Assembly (NCBI GenBank): GCA_950295325.1
Contig: OX485804.1
Coordinates: forward strand, 55,850,429-55,914,428
Length of the DNA: 64,000 nt
Reading direction: 5' to 3'
From: Polytrichum commune
Lineage: Eukaryota; Streptophyta; Polytrichopsida; Polytrichales; Polytrichaceae
Part shown: positions 37,855 through 51,769 of the stretch, one piece after another
How positions within the stretch are numbered: position 1 is the first letter of the stretch
How the letters are laid out: every line of letters begins with the position of its first letter
Notes under the pieces: generated by a model
The model's input: the letters and a program-made list of their open reading frames with translations, nothing else
What the model was told of the DNA's origin: nothing
Database searches by the model: none
Translations under genes and position numbers: made by a program

Positions 37855-38257
37855 AGTTATCAATTATCTTGTGTGCCTATTTCCCTTTTCAAGGAATTAC
37901 TCGAGTTACTTGAATGAGATGATGAGCATTCTTGCACACTGGGATGTGATTAGTATGGAAACTAGAATGATTGATGTAAGGATTTTGTTGGCTCTTAACC
38001 AAAAACTTGAAAGGATCAACACCTTCAATAACAAACAATGATTATCACAATGATTTTTCTATCCTTCAAGTAGGTTATTCCCCAATTCCCACACTTCCTT
38101 TGGATTTTTGTATGTAGAGGGATAATTGAGAAGTTGTCCCACCTAGAGTTTTGTGCCAACATGTATATGATATTTATTATGAATAATTTAACTATGTGAT
38201 TTTTATTATATTGAGTATAAGTCGATAAGATTTTTCCATCTTTGCACAGTTCTTGAA

Positions 38258-38560
38258 AGATATGAAACATGCCGTAAGTGCGAGATGATTAGCATAACCG
38301 AATTGAGCCTATAATATTATTATTTTATGATTTTTTTAGCTCATATGAATATGTTATTTACTGCCCTTAATGGGTCCTATAGGTTCCCAATCATGTCGAC
38401 TATTGAAGTAACCCATACATACATAACGGTACTACTTATTTGGTTCCAGATTAGTTATCAAATTTTGAGCACATAGTCCAATGTGCATTCTATACATGTC
38501 TTTTTGGTGTCCGCTTTTAGATCCACACTGCTCAAATAAAGGTATCCATAGTATTATTAT
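38258..38560. repeat. Dispersed repeat E, copy 2
   Basis: It corresponds in order to 28262-28560: GATATGAAACATGC, AGCTCATATGAATATG, CCTATAGGTTCCC, AAATTTTGAGCACAT, GTCTTTTTGGTGTCC and TTTTAGATCCACAC. Confidence 0.6.
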
Positions 38561-39011
38561 GTTGGATTTAAGCACATCTACTTTATTTATGTGAGGAGAA
38601 AAGTCTTCCCCCAAGGACTTTTCTGAGTTTAAGGCTTTGTAGAAGGACAAATCCTTATATATAGAATAATCCAAGAATGAAGATTTTTCATAACATTACT
38701 CAGATAGTTACCAGTTGTTCCATGGGGCCCTTGGGCAAACACTACAAATTTGAGCACAATCAAGTGGGATGCCGGCATCTTTGTGAGTTCAAATTGAATT
38801 TGAGTCGAGGCTGGGGCCCAGCTACCACATGTTGTTGGTACAAAAAGGAAATATATACCTACTTAGCCATGATTAGGAGGGCCCCGGGTCATTGCCTAGC
38901 CTGGGTACAACTAGGTTGCTTTTAAGCTTAGGTGCTAGGGTGTACATCTAGACGGGCCCGGATGCACTTCCTCCAATGAAATGAAATTGATTTTAAAGTC
39001 TGGGAAGCCAA

Positions 39012-39166
39012 ACATAATATTACATAGCGATGTGGGCCCTCGGAATATAACAATGGGATGTTAGGAGCTCAATCTAAATTTGAGTCTCCTTGCGTAGATT
39101 TCCAAGCATCCCATTGTTATATTTCAAGGACACACAAAACAAATGTTGAGTGTTGAGTAATATCAT
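39012..39166. mobile_element. MITE family A, copy 4
   Basis: The left arm has ACATAATATTACATAGCGA and GGGCCCTCGGAATATAACA. The right arm has CCCATTGTTATATTTC and TGTTGAGTGTTGAGTAATAT. The centre AATTTGAGTCTCCTTGCG is the same as in copy 2. Confidence 0.8.
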
Positions 39167-39484
39167 GAAAGGCCAATGAGAGGTAATCTTGCCACCCTCC
39201 CACTCATGTCCCAACCACAACTTGAATCCGATGATTTCTATCCTGCATAGATTGTTCCAATGTGTATTAGTGTAGGCATAGTTAATCTTTAGGTGTCTAC
39301 ACTAAATATCATATTTAGTGTCACCATTTCTAATTGTTGTGTTCAATAGTAAGTGTAAACCGTGGTGTAGTGTCACCAACACTAAATGTTAGCCTAACAA
39401 TATTTGTCATTCCTTGTAAAACAATTTGGGCATTATAGATTTACATTGTTGCAAGTATTGTCACTTACTAAGTGATTTTGACAT

Positions 39485-39790
39485 TCCCATATTAGTGATT
39501 GAAATTTATCTCTCATGGAGTTATATAGGGGACACTCCAACACAAAGTGCACCTCGTTTTCAACTACATCAAGAGCAAAAATGACATAACCTTTATCTCT
39601 AGAGATAGGGACAGTTGACCACTATCCAATTTCAATGGCTACGAGTCTATAATTGGAGGTGTGGTTAGCAACAATGATCTTGTGTTGGGGTGGTGTCAAT
39701 GATTTCTTCAAGTAATTCACATTTGTATTTGAGAAATCCTTGAGGTGGAGGTAATGTAGTCTCTTCGTTAAGATAAGGAAAGAGTTCCAC
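39485..39790 (-). pseudogene. Decayed C-terminal end of a LINE ORF2
   Basis: Minus-strand reading gives NHTSNYRLVAIEIG, WSTVPISRD, RLCHFCS and then NEVHFVLECPLYNSMRDKF. This is the usual order at the end of LINE reverse transcriptase proteins, where CxxC and Hx4C form the zinc knuckle. A stop (after IEIG) and a frame change between CHFCS and the VENEVHF segment show that it is dead. The rest of the element was not found nearby. Confidence 0.65.
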
Positions 39791-41063
39791 TTTCAAGCAA
39801 GAATAGTCTCCTTGCCTTGCCTCCACCTTGCCTCATCAAATGCGATTTTTGATGGCATTGAGTTGTCATGGGTTTCCCTTTAAGATAAATCCCATGATGG
39901 CTCCCACATTGTTGTCAATTTGTGCCAAGTGTCAAATCCATGTTCGTCCCACATGGTTGTCAAATTGTGACTAGGTTGTCGATGGAACTTTTAACACCCT
40001 GTTCAACTTCAAAAGGTGGGACTCTATCTCAAGAACATTCTCCAACATTCCTACCTCGTCGCTTCTTCAAATCAATCATGGAAACTGCAAAGTTGGGAAG
40101 CCTTAATTCAATGATCCAGTTGCGTTTCCATACCAAAGGTCAAGGTGTTGGAAATTAGACTACAACATGTGAACCCCATGGCAGAAAATTACACAATCCA
40201 AAGCCCTACACAAATATAAGAGAAGTCATGAAATGGGCATTTACAAATGCTACCAAACCCATCTTCAAGAAAGGCCAACAGGGCTTCCAACCTAGTCAAT
40301 CAATTTAAATGTACTTCAGCTCCACATAAATTGTTAGGAATGCATGATGGGATGATGAACCTTGCTACAAGGTGGTGAAATAGAAATTGACTGTCACGAA
40401 CAATTTCATCTACTTACTACAACAAACAACAGTGAATGCGTAAAATCAATGTCCATTATACAGCAGAGAGATAAATACATTCCAAAAACCAATTGAAACA
40501 AGAAAAACAGTCCAGATCATGAGAGAGACGTCTAGTGTAGAAGCAACTCAATTAAATATCTGCGTCCCTCGTGATAGAAGAGGGACAACTCCTAGCTTTT
40601 TGACTTAACATTATCCAATCAATGGTACTCTAGTTGTTGATGATGTTGAACCTGTATACGCTCATTAACTAAAAAGTTGAAGCCAGAAATTCTGATCTCG
40701 CAAGGTCTGCCTTGCAAATTCTGGGTGTAGTTCTGAAACCCCCAAAAAAGTCCTTTTTACAATCAAAGGAAGCTATGGGCGTTCACGAACTATTTGCATT
40801 GGCAATTTGATGCTGGAGAAAACAAAGGTAAGCTTTGAATTTGAAATCTAGTTCCAAAAGGTGCACTATGATAATTTCTCCGAACAGGTAATGTGACAAG
40901 CTTCGCAAAGTGTCCATCTCAAAAACATTAAAGCTTGTGAGGCATCTAGGACCCTGCAGAAATTTGTGGAAGACATGACACCCACATTCATTCATGGCAT
41001 TTGTGAAGCACTTCACTTGCCAATTCACTAGATTTTTCACCCAAAAAGAGAGCACATCTCAAC

Positions 41064-44000
41064 TCACTGTCTTTGCCGTGACAATAGATATTCTTCAATT
41101 CTACTCTTGAGCTCTACATCTGGTACCAGCATTTCAGCTGTTAGAAGAGACCGGTTGAAGGGGTCTGTCTGCAAACCAGCAGAAAAAAGAACATGAGATA
41201 ATGCTTTCAATCAGAAACATAGAACTTCAACCCAAAAAAAGGGAATGAAATGGACAGCTGTTTTAAGGAAACATACCGGGTCACTTAGTAGGTGTCTTTG
41301 TATTGTAGACCGATCAAGAGTAATTTTTGAGGAAGGCAGAATGACAGGATCTTTCATCAATGTATACTGCCACAAATTTGCACCAAATTGAAGTCAGTTA
41401 TTGCCAGCCTTGATGCTGAATCGCTCAAATCCTCCATCACTGCTACAAAGTAGAGCGCATCACAAAATTCCGGAGGGAAGACTATCATGCGAAAAGAATA
41501 AAATGTTGAGATAACATTCTGGATTTCTGATTGATCCACTATCCTTGCATTATTTTTATATTCTCACCTACTATGTGTCACATTATAGTACTACATAGCA
41601 AATTGTTACAGGAAAATTTCAAAAAAATTCCTGAGATAATTGTATTATACACCACCCTTTGGAAATTTGTGCTGAGTACCCCACACGTCAACCCATAATT
41701 GTGCAAAATCTAAGAAAAATGTAAATGAGCACCTGAATAGGATCAAGGAATTCATCAGGGATGTCACCAAGCATAGCTTCAGTGTCCATAGCTTCCTGTG
41801 CATTTGCCTTTGATTTTACACCAAGGGCTTCAAACTCCTCAATCATTTGTTCACCAATCTGTCCACCAATTTGTCCACCAATCTGTCTCAAAACCGCAGC
41901 AGCTGCAGGGAACAACTGCAACATGAAGAAATGTCAATTGACAGCCCACAAAAAAAAACTCCACTTCTCAAGATTGTACAGAAATGTCTTGTTTTTAAAT
42001 TTAGCGATCTTCGTCCCAAAAGGGAATATAGAGAACCACAAGCAAACGGGAACATAGAATCACATGGCCATTCAAACTGCAACATGAGCATTACAAACTT
42101 TCAAATGTGTAATTATTATGTTAAAATTACATCCAGTGGTGTATAACATGATTATGGTATAATTTAACAATTATTTTCATATAATGATTTCACTATGTAG
42201 TAGTGTAATGAGGCAACTAACATATGAACTGTTAATATAATGCACTTACCATAACATTAATTGCAAAGGTAAGATGTAATTTCAACATTTGATTGTTCAA
42301 AATGAAGGTACTAATAGCAATTAGCAGAGCTTACCTCTTCCCGGTAAGACCGACCATCATTACAAATTGCTCTCGCAAATAGCCCCTGAGAATCGCCTCT
42401 ATCAAGGTGCACATAAATATTTACAATCTGGCATATGATGACACCCCACCAGGAGACACATAAGAAGGTTCAGCAATATTCAATAAGATTAGAACTATAG
42501 TGTTTTGGTTATCAAATAGAAAGAAAAAGTACAATTTCACAAACTTTAGGCCATTGTCACCTTTTCAAATGGTAGAAGTACCCTTGTAAGCATTGTGGAC
42601 ACGAGCCTCACTGATATCTAGGAAATCTTGGTGCACTTTGATGTACTTTCTAAAAGGAAAGCACAGGTTGATAGACAGGTCATTGCTATGTTACTAACGA
42701 AAAACATATAGCAACAATATGTGCAAATACGGGCTTGGACTCAGAATTCAGGTTCAGTATTATTGTAATACTTATAATAAAGCATCTCTAACACCCACAA
42801 AGGCTACAGAGAATGCAACTTAAGGCCATACCTGTGCAAGAAGCTCCTTGGGCCTAAATTCATACTTTTCAGGATCTTTGACCCTAAGAGCCTTGCGTTG
42901 AGGTCCAACCAGTTGCAACAAGAAGTAATTTAACATTCCTGCAATCCTCTCAACCTGTGACACAAAAAATCCCAATGAAACAACAAAATTCCCCAATTTA
43001 AAACACAAAACCATCTAGATGAGTCCTCAATTGTCACACATATGTAGGCCTCAACCCTTCATCACTTGAAATTATCAGCACTTCCACAACTTTAATCATG
43101 ATTAAAACACAAAAGGCAGATTCAATCCAAAAAGCACCTACCATCTCAGGTAGCAAGAATGGTGCAGTTATCTCTGCAGTTGTATACTGTAGCATTTTCA
43201 CATCCTCATTTGCCAGCATCATGTCAATCCGAACAACCTGCATCCAGACGCCTGTCAATGTTTACAAGACTATACTAAGATTTTATGCCCTCTGTCACAA
43301 TGTCTATGCTTTAAACTCTTAAAAAGAAATCTTTGAACATGCAAATTTATTCAGAAATGGACATCCAAATTTCTCAAGGCAAGATTTCATGTCCGCACAT
43401 TTTCTTGCTGATGATAATGACGCTCTCTCTCCTGCCTTTCTTGAGGTGGCCTTCGACTCCATGCAGCTGCATCAGCTATTTGAACCTCCATCTCTTTAAG
43501 TTCAGGAATCTTCTTCAAACTTTCGTCCAGCAGGAAGATACTATCATTAATGAGTAAGTTCAGGAACTTCAAGTATGATCCCCTCTCTTCTGTCATTGCA
43601 ATCTTCTCATCAACAAAACACAAAAGAATCACATTAGTACGTATTTCGATTCAATACACCCACTTCTATGCAATGGCTGAGAATTAACTTGAGGCTTGCT
43701 GAGCCTCCTGCTTTCACATAGGGACAAATAATATACAAACCTTGCAAGTACCACATTGCCAAGTTATATGCTGATTCGGAGGAATACAGAAGATAATATT
43801 TATAGCATCTAAAAGGGGAACGAAAAGTTTAATTCCAGCACTTTGCATTGTTAGAGTAAGCACCTTCTTCCAAGCATTGTGATGACTAGGTACACTCCAC
43901 AGATACTCCAGTAGTTCCGCAATGTTGTGACGAATGTTGAACTTGTCATAAAACTGCAATCACAAGCAATTTTTTTGGATATGCAAGTCATCAATCCCCA

Positions 44001-47000
44001 TACTGGACACAGAAAATGGCCTATTTCTGGTCAATGAAGGACACTATTATGCCCAAGGAATAAGATAGCTATGAGTAAGAAAGACTTAGAGAGAGGCTGA
44101 CAAGACAAAGACAACACATCCAAGTTCAAAAATCAAGACGGACACATACTACAAAAGGTAGCAAAAAAAAATTTAGAAAGTTCTCCAATTCTTCCTTGTA
44201 GTATAGAGAAATACGCCACAAGCACTTCACCATGAACCTTCGCAACCATGAAAAGGTACAGTAAGGAAGAAGTGACCGTCTGTTGTTAACCTAAAGACCA
44301 AAAACTACAACATGTTTGGTGAAATCCTAATTTTGCATCCCCACCAATTCCATTACCTACTCATATTGAATTTCAGTCACAATTCAAGATGTAGTGGATA
44401 AATTGATGTATAAGGAGTGACTTGAAACATTCAGACACTAAGCTAACCAAATTCAGTCAATGTGGAAGCCCAAGAAAAGACAAAAACAGTAACAGGGACC
44501 ACAGACTACAGTTGGCATCACAGAAGGAATGTGCAGTAGTTTGATCTAAAAGATTCATAGAGCTTCATAGAAAAGATGTATTTAGTGCTTCTTGAGAGAG
44601 CTCTTAATTACAAATTAAACTAAAGACTCCAATAGAGGATTAGCCCTAAAGTGTGCAGCTGTCATATCCTTAAACCATTGGGTGTAAGATGCCACATATA
44701 GAAATGTCAAGCCTGTCAGAACAAAGAACAACGTGGAAAAGGAATCCCTGCAGAAAAAAAGCTGTCAAAGAAATCAAAATTTTAAGCACCTGCGTATGTG
44801 CTCCAGTGAACTCAATGTCAACATATAGCTGCAGAAGATTTGGCACCAAGTATTGTAAAGCCAGCTGATGCCCTTCAAACAATGATGCCATACTGCTTGC
44901 CAATGTTGGTGCATGACTGTATCCAGGAAGCACAGCAATACATATGTTTGAGCGACATTGTTCAGGTTCTCAAATTTCTGGACATTGTCAGCTTTAGCCG
45001 TACTTGCAAGAGTTCAGAGTAATAAAGTAATAAAACTTGACCCTTAAAGCAATTATGTAGGATATACAAGACATTGTGTTTAATCCATGCTGTTTAATCC
45101 ATGCTTCACCTGTGTTTGGAAGGCATCCATGCGTTCAACACTTCCACCATCTTTGCCCTTAAGTATGGATTCTTCACATGCAGCGGACTTCCCATCAGCA
45201 TAACTATGAAACTCATGAACTCATCCTGCATGACACCACTTCAAATTTAACGATGTACACAATGATATGCTGTGACTCATAAAATTGAACAAAAGAGAAT
45301 TCCAAACCTCAATATAGGTTGTAGTGTGTAAATAAAAACACCTCTCGTGCTCTACACTGGAAAATGCAAGGAAGCTCACCAAATTCACAGAGTCGAGAGC
45401 CTTGGGGATGCGTGAAGCAAATAGCAACAGCTCCATAGAGTCTTCGACGAAATGTTCAGGCATTGAAGCAAATTCCATGGGGCACACTGAAGGAAGTGGC
45501 ATGTGAAAGCCACCAAGAAGACCCGCAAGCCACACCACCATGAGCTTATAGAAAGCCAGGGCTGCCTGAAGTAGGTCTACATCCTGCACCCATACAATGG
45601 ACAAACTAGAAAACTGAAGACCTGCTACAGTCATATGCTGGAAATTGAGAAACACTACACATATTTACGTCTTAAGGCTTACTGTAAATGATAAGCATAT
45701 CAGAAGAGTCTATTACAAGTAACACAAACCTATTAGGTACCCTCCTCTGACAAATTTCACTTGTTCAAGGTCATAACCATGCCTGTCTTGACAGTTTTAA
45801 GGAGATTGAGCATAGCTGAGGCATACTTTCAGGAGCTGTGAGTCATAACACAGTCGATCTTGAGAAAGAGTTTCAACCACTGCCTCTGCTTGCAGAATGT
45901 CTTGCTCCAGTCCTGCAGGTGCTCCATCACCACGCATGGACTTCAATGCTGTAAGCTCATCCTTTCGCCTCGACAGTTCCTGTTTTCAACCAGTATATGA
46001 GATACTCAAATCGAATAGATTTCCTGCCTTCTTTGATCATGATCAGAATGGAAATCGCAAGTAACTGCCCTGTGCATTTCTTTTCTGATGGGATGAAATA
46101 TGCTCAAGAAAACTCTGATATCACCCCTATATAAAGGTGGTTAAGTCCCCAACAGAAATTGAAATACAGGCATTTATACCATACCTGCACCAACGCCTTG
46201 AAATCTGACAGTGCCTTGATAAGCCCCAGATTGAGTACTCTCGCTGTTAGAAAAAAACATTCACAAATGAATGTGAACTTTGTGTTGTCTGATGCTGCAG
46301 ATGCCATAGACTTGAGTGGAGAAGATTGAAGACCATTAGTTGTTGAAGTGGAGGCCTCCTGGGCTTGCAGGCGGCGCAGCTCTTCCTGCTCACGAAGCTG
46401 TTGTGCCTGCCGGAAACCCTCAGTACGAGACTGATTACGACTATCCACCCACTTTGCTAACTCCTCTGAGGTCGCCAGAATAGCTGTCAATCCACTGCCA
46501 ATAAACACTCCATTAAATCAATGTTGTAGAAAACTGTGCAATCCAAGGCATAGTTCCAGATTCAACAGCTACAGCACAGAAGGAGACTTCCCCAAAATTG
46601 GCCTTTCCTTGTGAACAGACTAAAAGGAAGACAGAAACCCTCCAATTTCTTTTTTCTCTCCAAGACCTTGGCAAGGCCAAAGTGGCAAAAGTTGAACAAA
46701 CTGGAATGGACTATATTCCCACTGGATTTCTATCCAATACTAATCAAAGTCAGTGATTGCAGAATGATTACAGATACAATGGTACCATAGTCATGTTGTA
46801 GTTGAATGTACACAAATAGAAGGGCCAACTACAAGGTAAATATCTTAGATGCAACAACCTATTTACTAAAAAAGATTGATGTAGCCAGAAATTAATCCTG
46901 AGGTTTAAGAGTCCAAGAACCAAGAAAAGCCGCAGGTAAAGTATCAAGCAAAACAAAAAGGAGGAGGCGGGGTGCTGAGCATGTTGAAACTGTTAGCATG

Positions 47001-49163
47001 ATTGGAATCATATACCTCCAACAAAGCAGGTATAAAATTTAATTCCAACCAGTATAGAATAGTAGCTCAACCTCCATGCAATTTATAATCCTGAGTGGCT
47101 ATGTCTACCCTATCCAGTTGTTTACAAATTGTGTTGGTTTCACAACACCTTACTTTTATAAGCTTCTGGCAAAGAGCATTCTTATACCTCTAATCACACA
47201 TACAACTGACACCATGCAGCAACATTTCAAGAGCAGAGCACATCAACATGACAAGTCACAATATCCCAACCTGAAGTCAAGGCGCCCTCCTTGCAGGACA
47301 TATCGGACATCAAGTTTATCCTTCTTGCTAAAAGAGGCATCTAGGAATGGTTCACAGAGCTTTAGCATCACTGCACTCAGGCTTACAAACATTCCACTGC
47401 TGGCATTTGAGAATGGATTCGCCTGTATCACCAGAACAAAAACACAAAGTTAGTGTCAGACTCTTTGTAAATTTCAACTATGGGGTGGCATAACCAATAT
47501 TCAAGTTGCACATGACTTGCAAATCTTGAATGTGCTACCAAGCCCTTTGATTATCCATGAGAAGAATCTGCAGGTGATTGCTGATTAAAAGCATAGAACT
47601 CATTTTCCAACATTAGCCTAGGCTGGAAATATGAAGTATGTTAAACATATGGCTTACTAAATAATCTCTCTAGTCCAGGATCCCAACCCAGCTCATATAA
47701 CATAAAATGGTTGCCACTACAGGAGACCTGAATTTGACTCCGAGTCGCATTTTTCTGGATGACGTCCCCCAAATATTGCAAAACATATTCTCGTGTGTCA
47801 GACGTCTTGAGAAGCTTAAGTACAATTTCGTGCAAGCCATCATAAAGCTGGTGCAACACTGTCCTAATTGTGGCATATGTAGACATCAAATCTGCAGCTC
47901 GGCGCGACGTAGCATCAGAGAAACACTGCTGTCTGAGGTCATCCAGCCATCCATTACACACACAGTTAGGACTACTGAAGTGCAAACATGTCTTGTGGAC
48001 ACATGAAAGGATCACTGAACGACCTAGACGGCCTTGCTAAACCCTAAAGTTCATCAAGAGAATAGTCTAGAAACACATAAGTACTTATGGAGAATGGTAT
48101 ACGACCTGACACTGGGTTCCCCATTGCCAAATACAGGATGGTCCGGTATGACACTGATGTGGAAAAAAGGCCCCAAAATACTGCTCACTTCCAGTACTCG
48201 CCCATTCACATGTGCTGCTTTTGGATTCCACATGGGATGCTCTACTAATACCCTTGCCAAGGAGGGATGAGACACGAGCATCATGAGAGCTCGCAGGCAT
48301 TGCTGAAACGGACCCAGAGGGGAAATCTTGGACACTCTGTGTTGCAAATCCTTGTATAACTGCTCAAAAGTACTCTTGAAGCCCTCTGGCTCGTCCTCAA
48401 ACCGCTTCAGCAGTCCCTCAAAGAATCCAGGGGGCAACATTTCTGCACCACTGTTCGCAGCTTCGAATCCAGAATTCGTCGATCCATCCGACAGCAGCGA
48501 TGTCAGGAGCATCGAGTTGGGTGCAAGAGATGGGTCAGGAGGTTGTGGGAACATCTGATCTTTCGCATGCACGAGCATGAGCATCGAATACGATAATGCC
48601 AAATCCTTCACTTGTTGCAGAGCATCCTGAATCACGGCAAGCATGGCTTTGTCTTTCATCACCTGTGCCTTACGACCCTCATCGGATGCTCGTCGATAAC
48701 AACCAACAAGATACCTGAAGGGTGGCTCAACTGCATAACAACACAACAAACAGGGTTGGATATTGATCCAGCAGCTCATTAGTTACACATTCGCAACTTA
48801 ACTTTTCTACATTACCGATTCAAAAATCCATCAAAACAACTCTTCAGGCAACGAACCAAACACAAGGAGTAATAAACTAAGGTTGCGTTGCAACAAAGTA
48901 AATAAAAAAGTAGGGATAAGTGGCTAAATTAAGTTACCTGCATACAATGTGCTTAACCTGTCCATCAACACTCTCTCCAGCACATCGCGCGAGAGAAGAG
49001 TTGGACGTCCCTCACTCATCAATTCCGCAGCCAGCTGCTCCAAGTACACAGGGTATCCATTACCCCCCTCCTCACTCCCAGCTCTCACTGTAACCTGCAA
49101 CACCTTTCGCAGAACGGCGTCTTCCCGATCTGCCACACTCATCCCTGCCTTTGAGTGCGCCAT
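41064..49163 (-). CDS. Ubiquitin conjugation factor E4 (UFD2/PUB1 type), 1027 aa, complete
   Basis: E4/E3 ligase that extends ubiquitin chains on pre-ubiquitinated substrates and works with CDC48. The Arabidopsis counterpart is PUB1/MUSE3 (family knowledge). Exons: 49163-48938, 48730-48106, 47932-47728, 47422-47271, 46494-46180, 45980-45827, 45583-45380, 45225-45110, 44892-44790, 43953-43864, 43602-43399, 43237-43142, 42954-42832, 42427-42335, 41915-41733, 41366-41277, 41168-41064. Landmarks of the UFD2 core are [69 protein letters not shown] and [17 protein letters not shown]. The C-terminal U-box (about 952-1025) has [20 protein letters not shown] and [12 protein letters not shown]. Length matches plant homologues. 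The start MAHSKAG lies just after the UTR intron acceptor. The exon 5 to 6 junction needs an alternative donor to stay in frame. Confidence 0.95.
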
Positions 49164-49175
49164 GGCTGAACCAAA

Positions 49176-50035
49176 GCTGTCATCAACATGCAACAAAACA
49201 GGCAACCAAATCACCACCCTGCAAATCTTCCTCTTCCTCTTAATCTTCCTCTTCTCTTCCTCTTGCTCCTGCTTTTCCTACTCCTGCATCATCCATCATC
49301 ATACAACAACAAACAGCAAGGGGGTGTCCCAAATTATTACTCCCACCACTTGAGTAGGTTGAAAATCCTCTCTCAAATACACATCTTAAAAACAGAGCCC
49401 TAATTCGCCCTAATTTCTCAGCTCGCATCGTGCGTTAGCCGAAACTCACTCCCTCCTTCACATCCCTCCCTAAGCACACATAAGAAGAAGGCCCACCTCA
49501 CAGAAGATGATGGTAGTATCGTGATCAACCATTCAATCAATCCATCAATCAATCGCACCACCCAGACCAATTCCACATGCCCCAACCAATTTCACTCACA
49601 AAATCCTAATTCGGTCGCTGCTCCTAACCTCAACAGAACAAAAAGCACCAACACCGATTGCCATGGCAACCTCACCATAACATCACCATCAGAATGACGA
49701 ATAAAACCCACACACCACAAACAAACGATCACACCAACCCACCATCCCCCCATCCCCCCATCCATCCACCATCTCTCTCTCTCCCTCTCTCTCCCTCTCT
49801 CTCTCTCTCTCTTTGTTTATCTCTTTCTCTCTGTTTCCGTATGTGTTTCCGTACGTGTTTGGTGAAGAATGAAGTTAGGGCGAAGTAATTGGCGAGTACC
49901 TGCGTGAGTACGCAGCGATGGTGTGGTAGGAGCCCCGGAGCTTAGCAACTCCTGTGTCTTTTGTTTGTGTCTCCGAAGCACAGAGGGAGAAGAGGGAGAA
50001 GCAAGCAAGCAGGTGGAGAGAGAGAGAGAGGGGGG
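49176..50035 (-). promoter_or_regulatory. 5' leader and promoter side of the E4 gene
   Basis: A leader exon ends at 49900 with donor GTACTCGCC (minus). An acceptor at 49177-49178 lies 14 bases before the ATG, giving a 5'-UTR intron of about 720 bases. This agrees with the GC-rich leader block near 49900-49980. The intron holds a (CT)n tract at 49772-49813. Upstream of about 50035 a dispersed repeat begins, so little unique promoter DNA remains. Confidence 0.5.
49772..49813. repeat. (CT)n microsatellite with CCCT interruptions
   Basis: CT dinucleotides with two CCCT interruptions in the E4 leader intron (a GA tract on the sense strand). Confidence 0.9.
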
Positions 50036-50140
50036 TGCATGATTTTGTTGTTACAAAGGGAATTAGAGAAGGTATAATTAGTGAACTCTCTTGCCAAGTA
50101 ACTCAAGTGATCATTCCCTCATGCCCACCATAGGATTTCC
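50036..50140. repeat. Dispersed repeat G, copy 1
   Basis: It contains TTGTTACAAAGGGAATTAGA, AGTGAACTCTCTTGCCAAG and CCCTCATGCCCACCATAGG. The same ordered words occur at 50500-50930, 51770-51889 and 52659-52890. It starts immediately upstream of the E4 leader. Confidence 0.7.
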
Positions 50141-50499
50141 TTGAAGCACGGAAGAAGGCTCCCTATTCCCACCCAAAAAATAATTATTTTTCCCTCAAAA
50201 ATTGTCACGTGTCATTCTAACATTTGCCACAACCCACTTGTATTGCACATGGAAACTACATTACGGCACATGTAAAGATGAAATAGGGAGCCCTCTATTG
50301 TACATGGCTTGAATCTTCCTCCTCTTTCTTCTTTTTTCTTTTATATCTTTTTTTTCTTTTTTTTCTTTTTCTTTTTGTTGTTTTTAGGGGTTTGGCATAC
50401 AACACCTAGGAGTATAATCACATCACCTTGCAATTTTTTGCACTTCATATTATAGGATCAATCTCATGATGTAGGAAGATCCTTACCATGTTGAGTAAT

Positions 50500-50930
50500 G
50501 TTATGCAAGATTTTGATGTTGGTGAGTATGATGTTTAACTCATATTTGCGCCCTTAAAGGTTTTGGAGGTATGTTTATACAGGATACATGACAACTTGTT
50601 ACAAGGAATCAGAGAAGAACGAGTGAACTCTCTTGCTTGCTCAATAGATTTAGACAAACTCAAAAATGAAGCAACACTATAATTCATGCCGATGGTAACA
50701 TTGAAGTCGCCTTTCTCTTCTTCTTTTTCTTTTTCTCTTGCTTGTTCCTTGAAGCTAAGTAACATAATTCACACCCTCGTGCCCACTATGGGTAAGTAGA
50801 GTACCTACATGGCTTGAGTCATCCACCTCCTCCTCCATATTTTTTCCCTTTTTCAAAATATCTTAGACGATGTTTTCATTTCTAGGGGTTTTGGCATACA
50901 AACCCCGGAAGACTTTGATGTTGGTTAGAT
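50500..50930. repeat. Dispersed repeat G, copy 2 (longest)
   Basis: Order of words: TTTTGATGTTGGTGAG, ACTCATATTTGCGCCC, TTTTGGAGGTATGTTTATAC, CTTGTTACAAGGAATCAGAG, GAGTGAACTCTCTTGC, TCGTGCCCACTATGG, TGGCTTGAGTC, GGGGTTTTGGCATACAA. It continues as a partial further unit (GACTTTGATGTTGG again at about 50909). Confidence 0.75.
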
Positions 50931-51769
50931 GATGTTTAAGTCATGCCTTGACCCTTAGCCCCACCATAGATTTCTACATCGCATGGCTTAAGTCCTCCTC
51001 TACTTTTACCTTATTTAAAATGGATATTCTTTTTCAATTTGGGAGATTTGACATAAGGCCAAGGCATCCATAGCCAATTGGGTCCATTTAACCGCTCACT
51101 AGTTACATGTAATGGCCAACATGCACGAGATTTATATTTTTAGGCGAACAGAGGTGAGGTTTACATGGTGGCGGCTTGTGATTGATGACCCTCATAAAAG
51201 TTTTGATAATTAAATCGTGTGGCAGGACCCCGTCTCTTGCACAAAGGCTATAGCAACATCAATATAAGTTTGATTCAGTCGAGGAAGGCGGCAAACAAAT
51301 GCTCTCGCCAAAAGTTACACGGGCAATATTTGAATCAAGGAGTGATAATTTGAATGGGCAACGTGAGACTGCTGATGGACTTGCTCTTCCAATCCTCAGA
51401 CGCACAATATTTGACCAAATCGTGCAGACGCGAATCAACCCAAAAATAAATAATCACGTTTCGAGATGGAGTTAATGCGGGACACTGGGGTCTTGCCACA
51501 CGGTTCAGTTGTTGTAGCCAAGAACTAGCATTTGGATGAGTGGTTATGGGTTAACCTATAGATCGATTGTGTGTTCCAATATACTTTATGCTTCGAAATT
51601 TGTAGCAAATTCCATATTCATGAAAAAAAATTAAATGCATCCTCTTAGAATTTGCTTTTCTACACAAGAAAAAATAACCCCCTGCTAATACTCCTCCTAA
51701 ACATATGCAAACTCTTTGTATTTTATCGCTTATAGATGCCTCAACCTTACAACACATTGACCCACCAAG

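Larger units (their letters stand above)
37855..41063. other. Intergenic region between two convergent genes
   Basis: It should contain both 3' UTRs. Inside are dispersed repeat E copy 2 (38258-38560), MITE A copy 4 (39012-39166), a short palindrome at 39303, and a decayed LINE fragment (39485-39790). No host gene was recognised. Confidence 0.6.
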
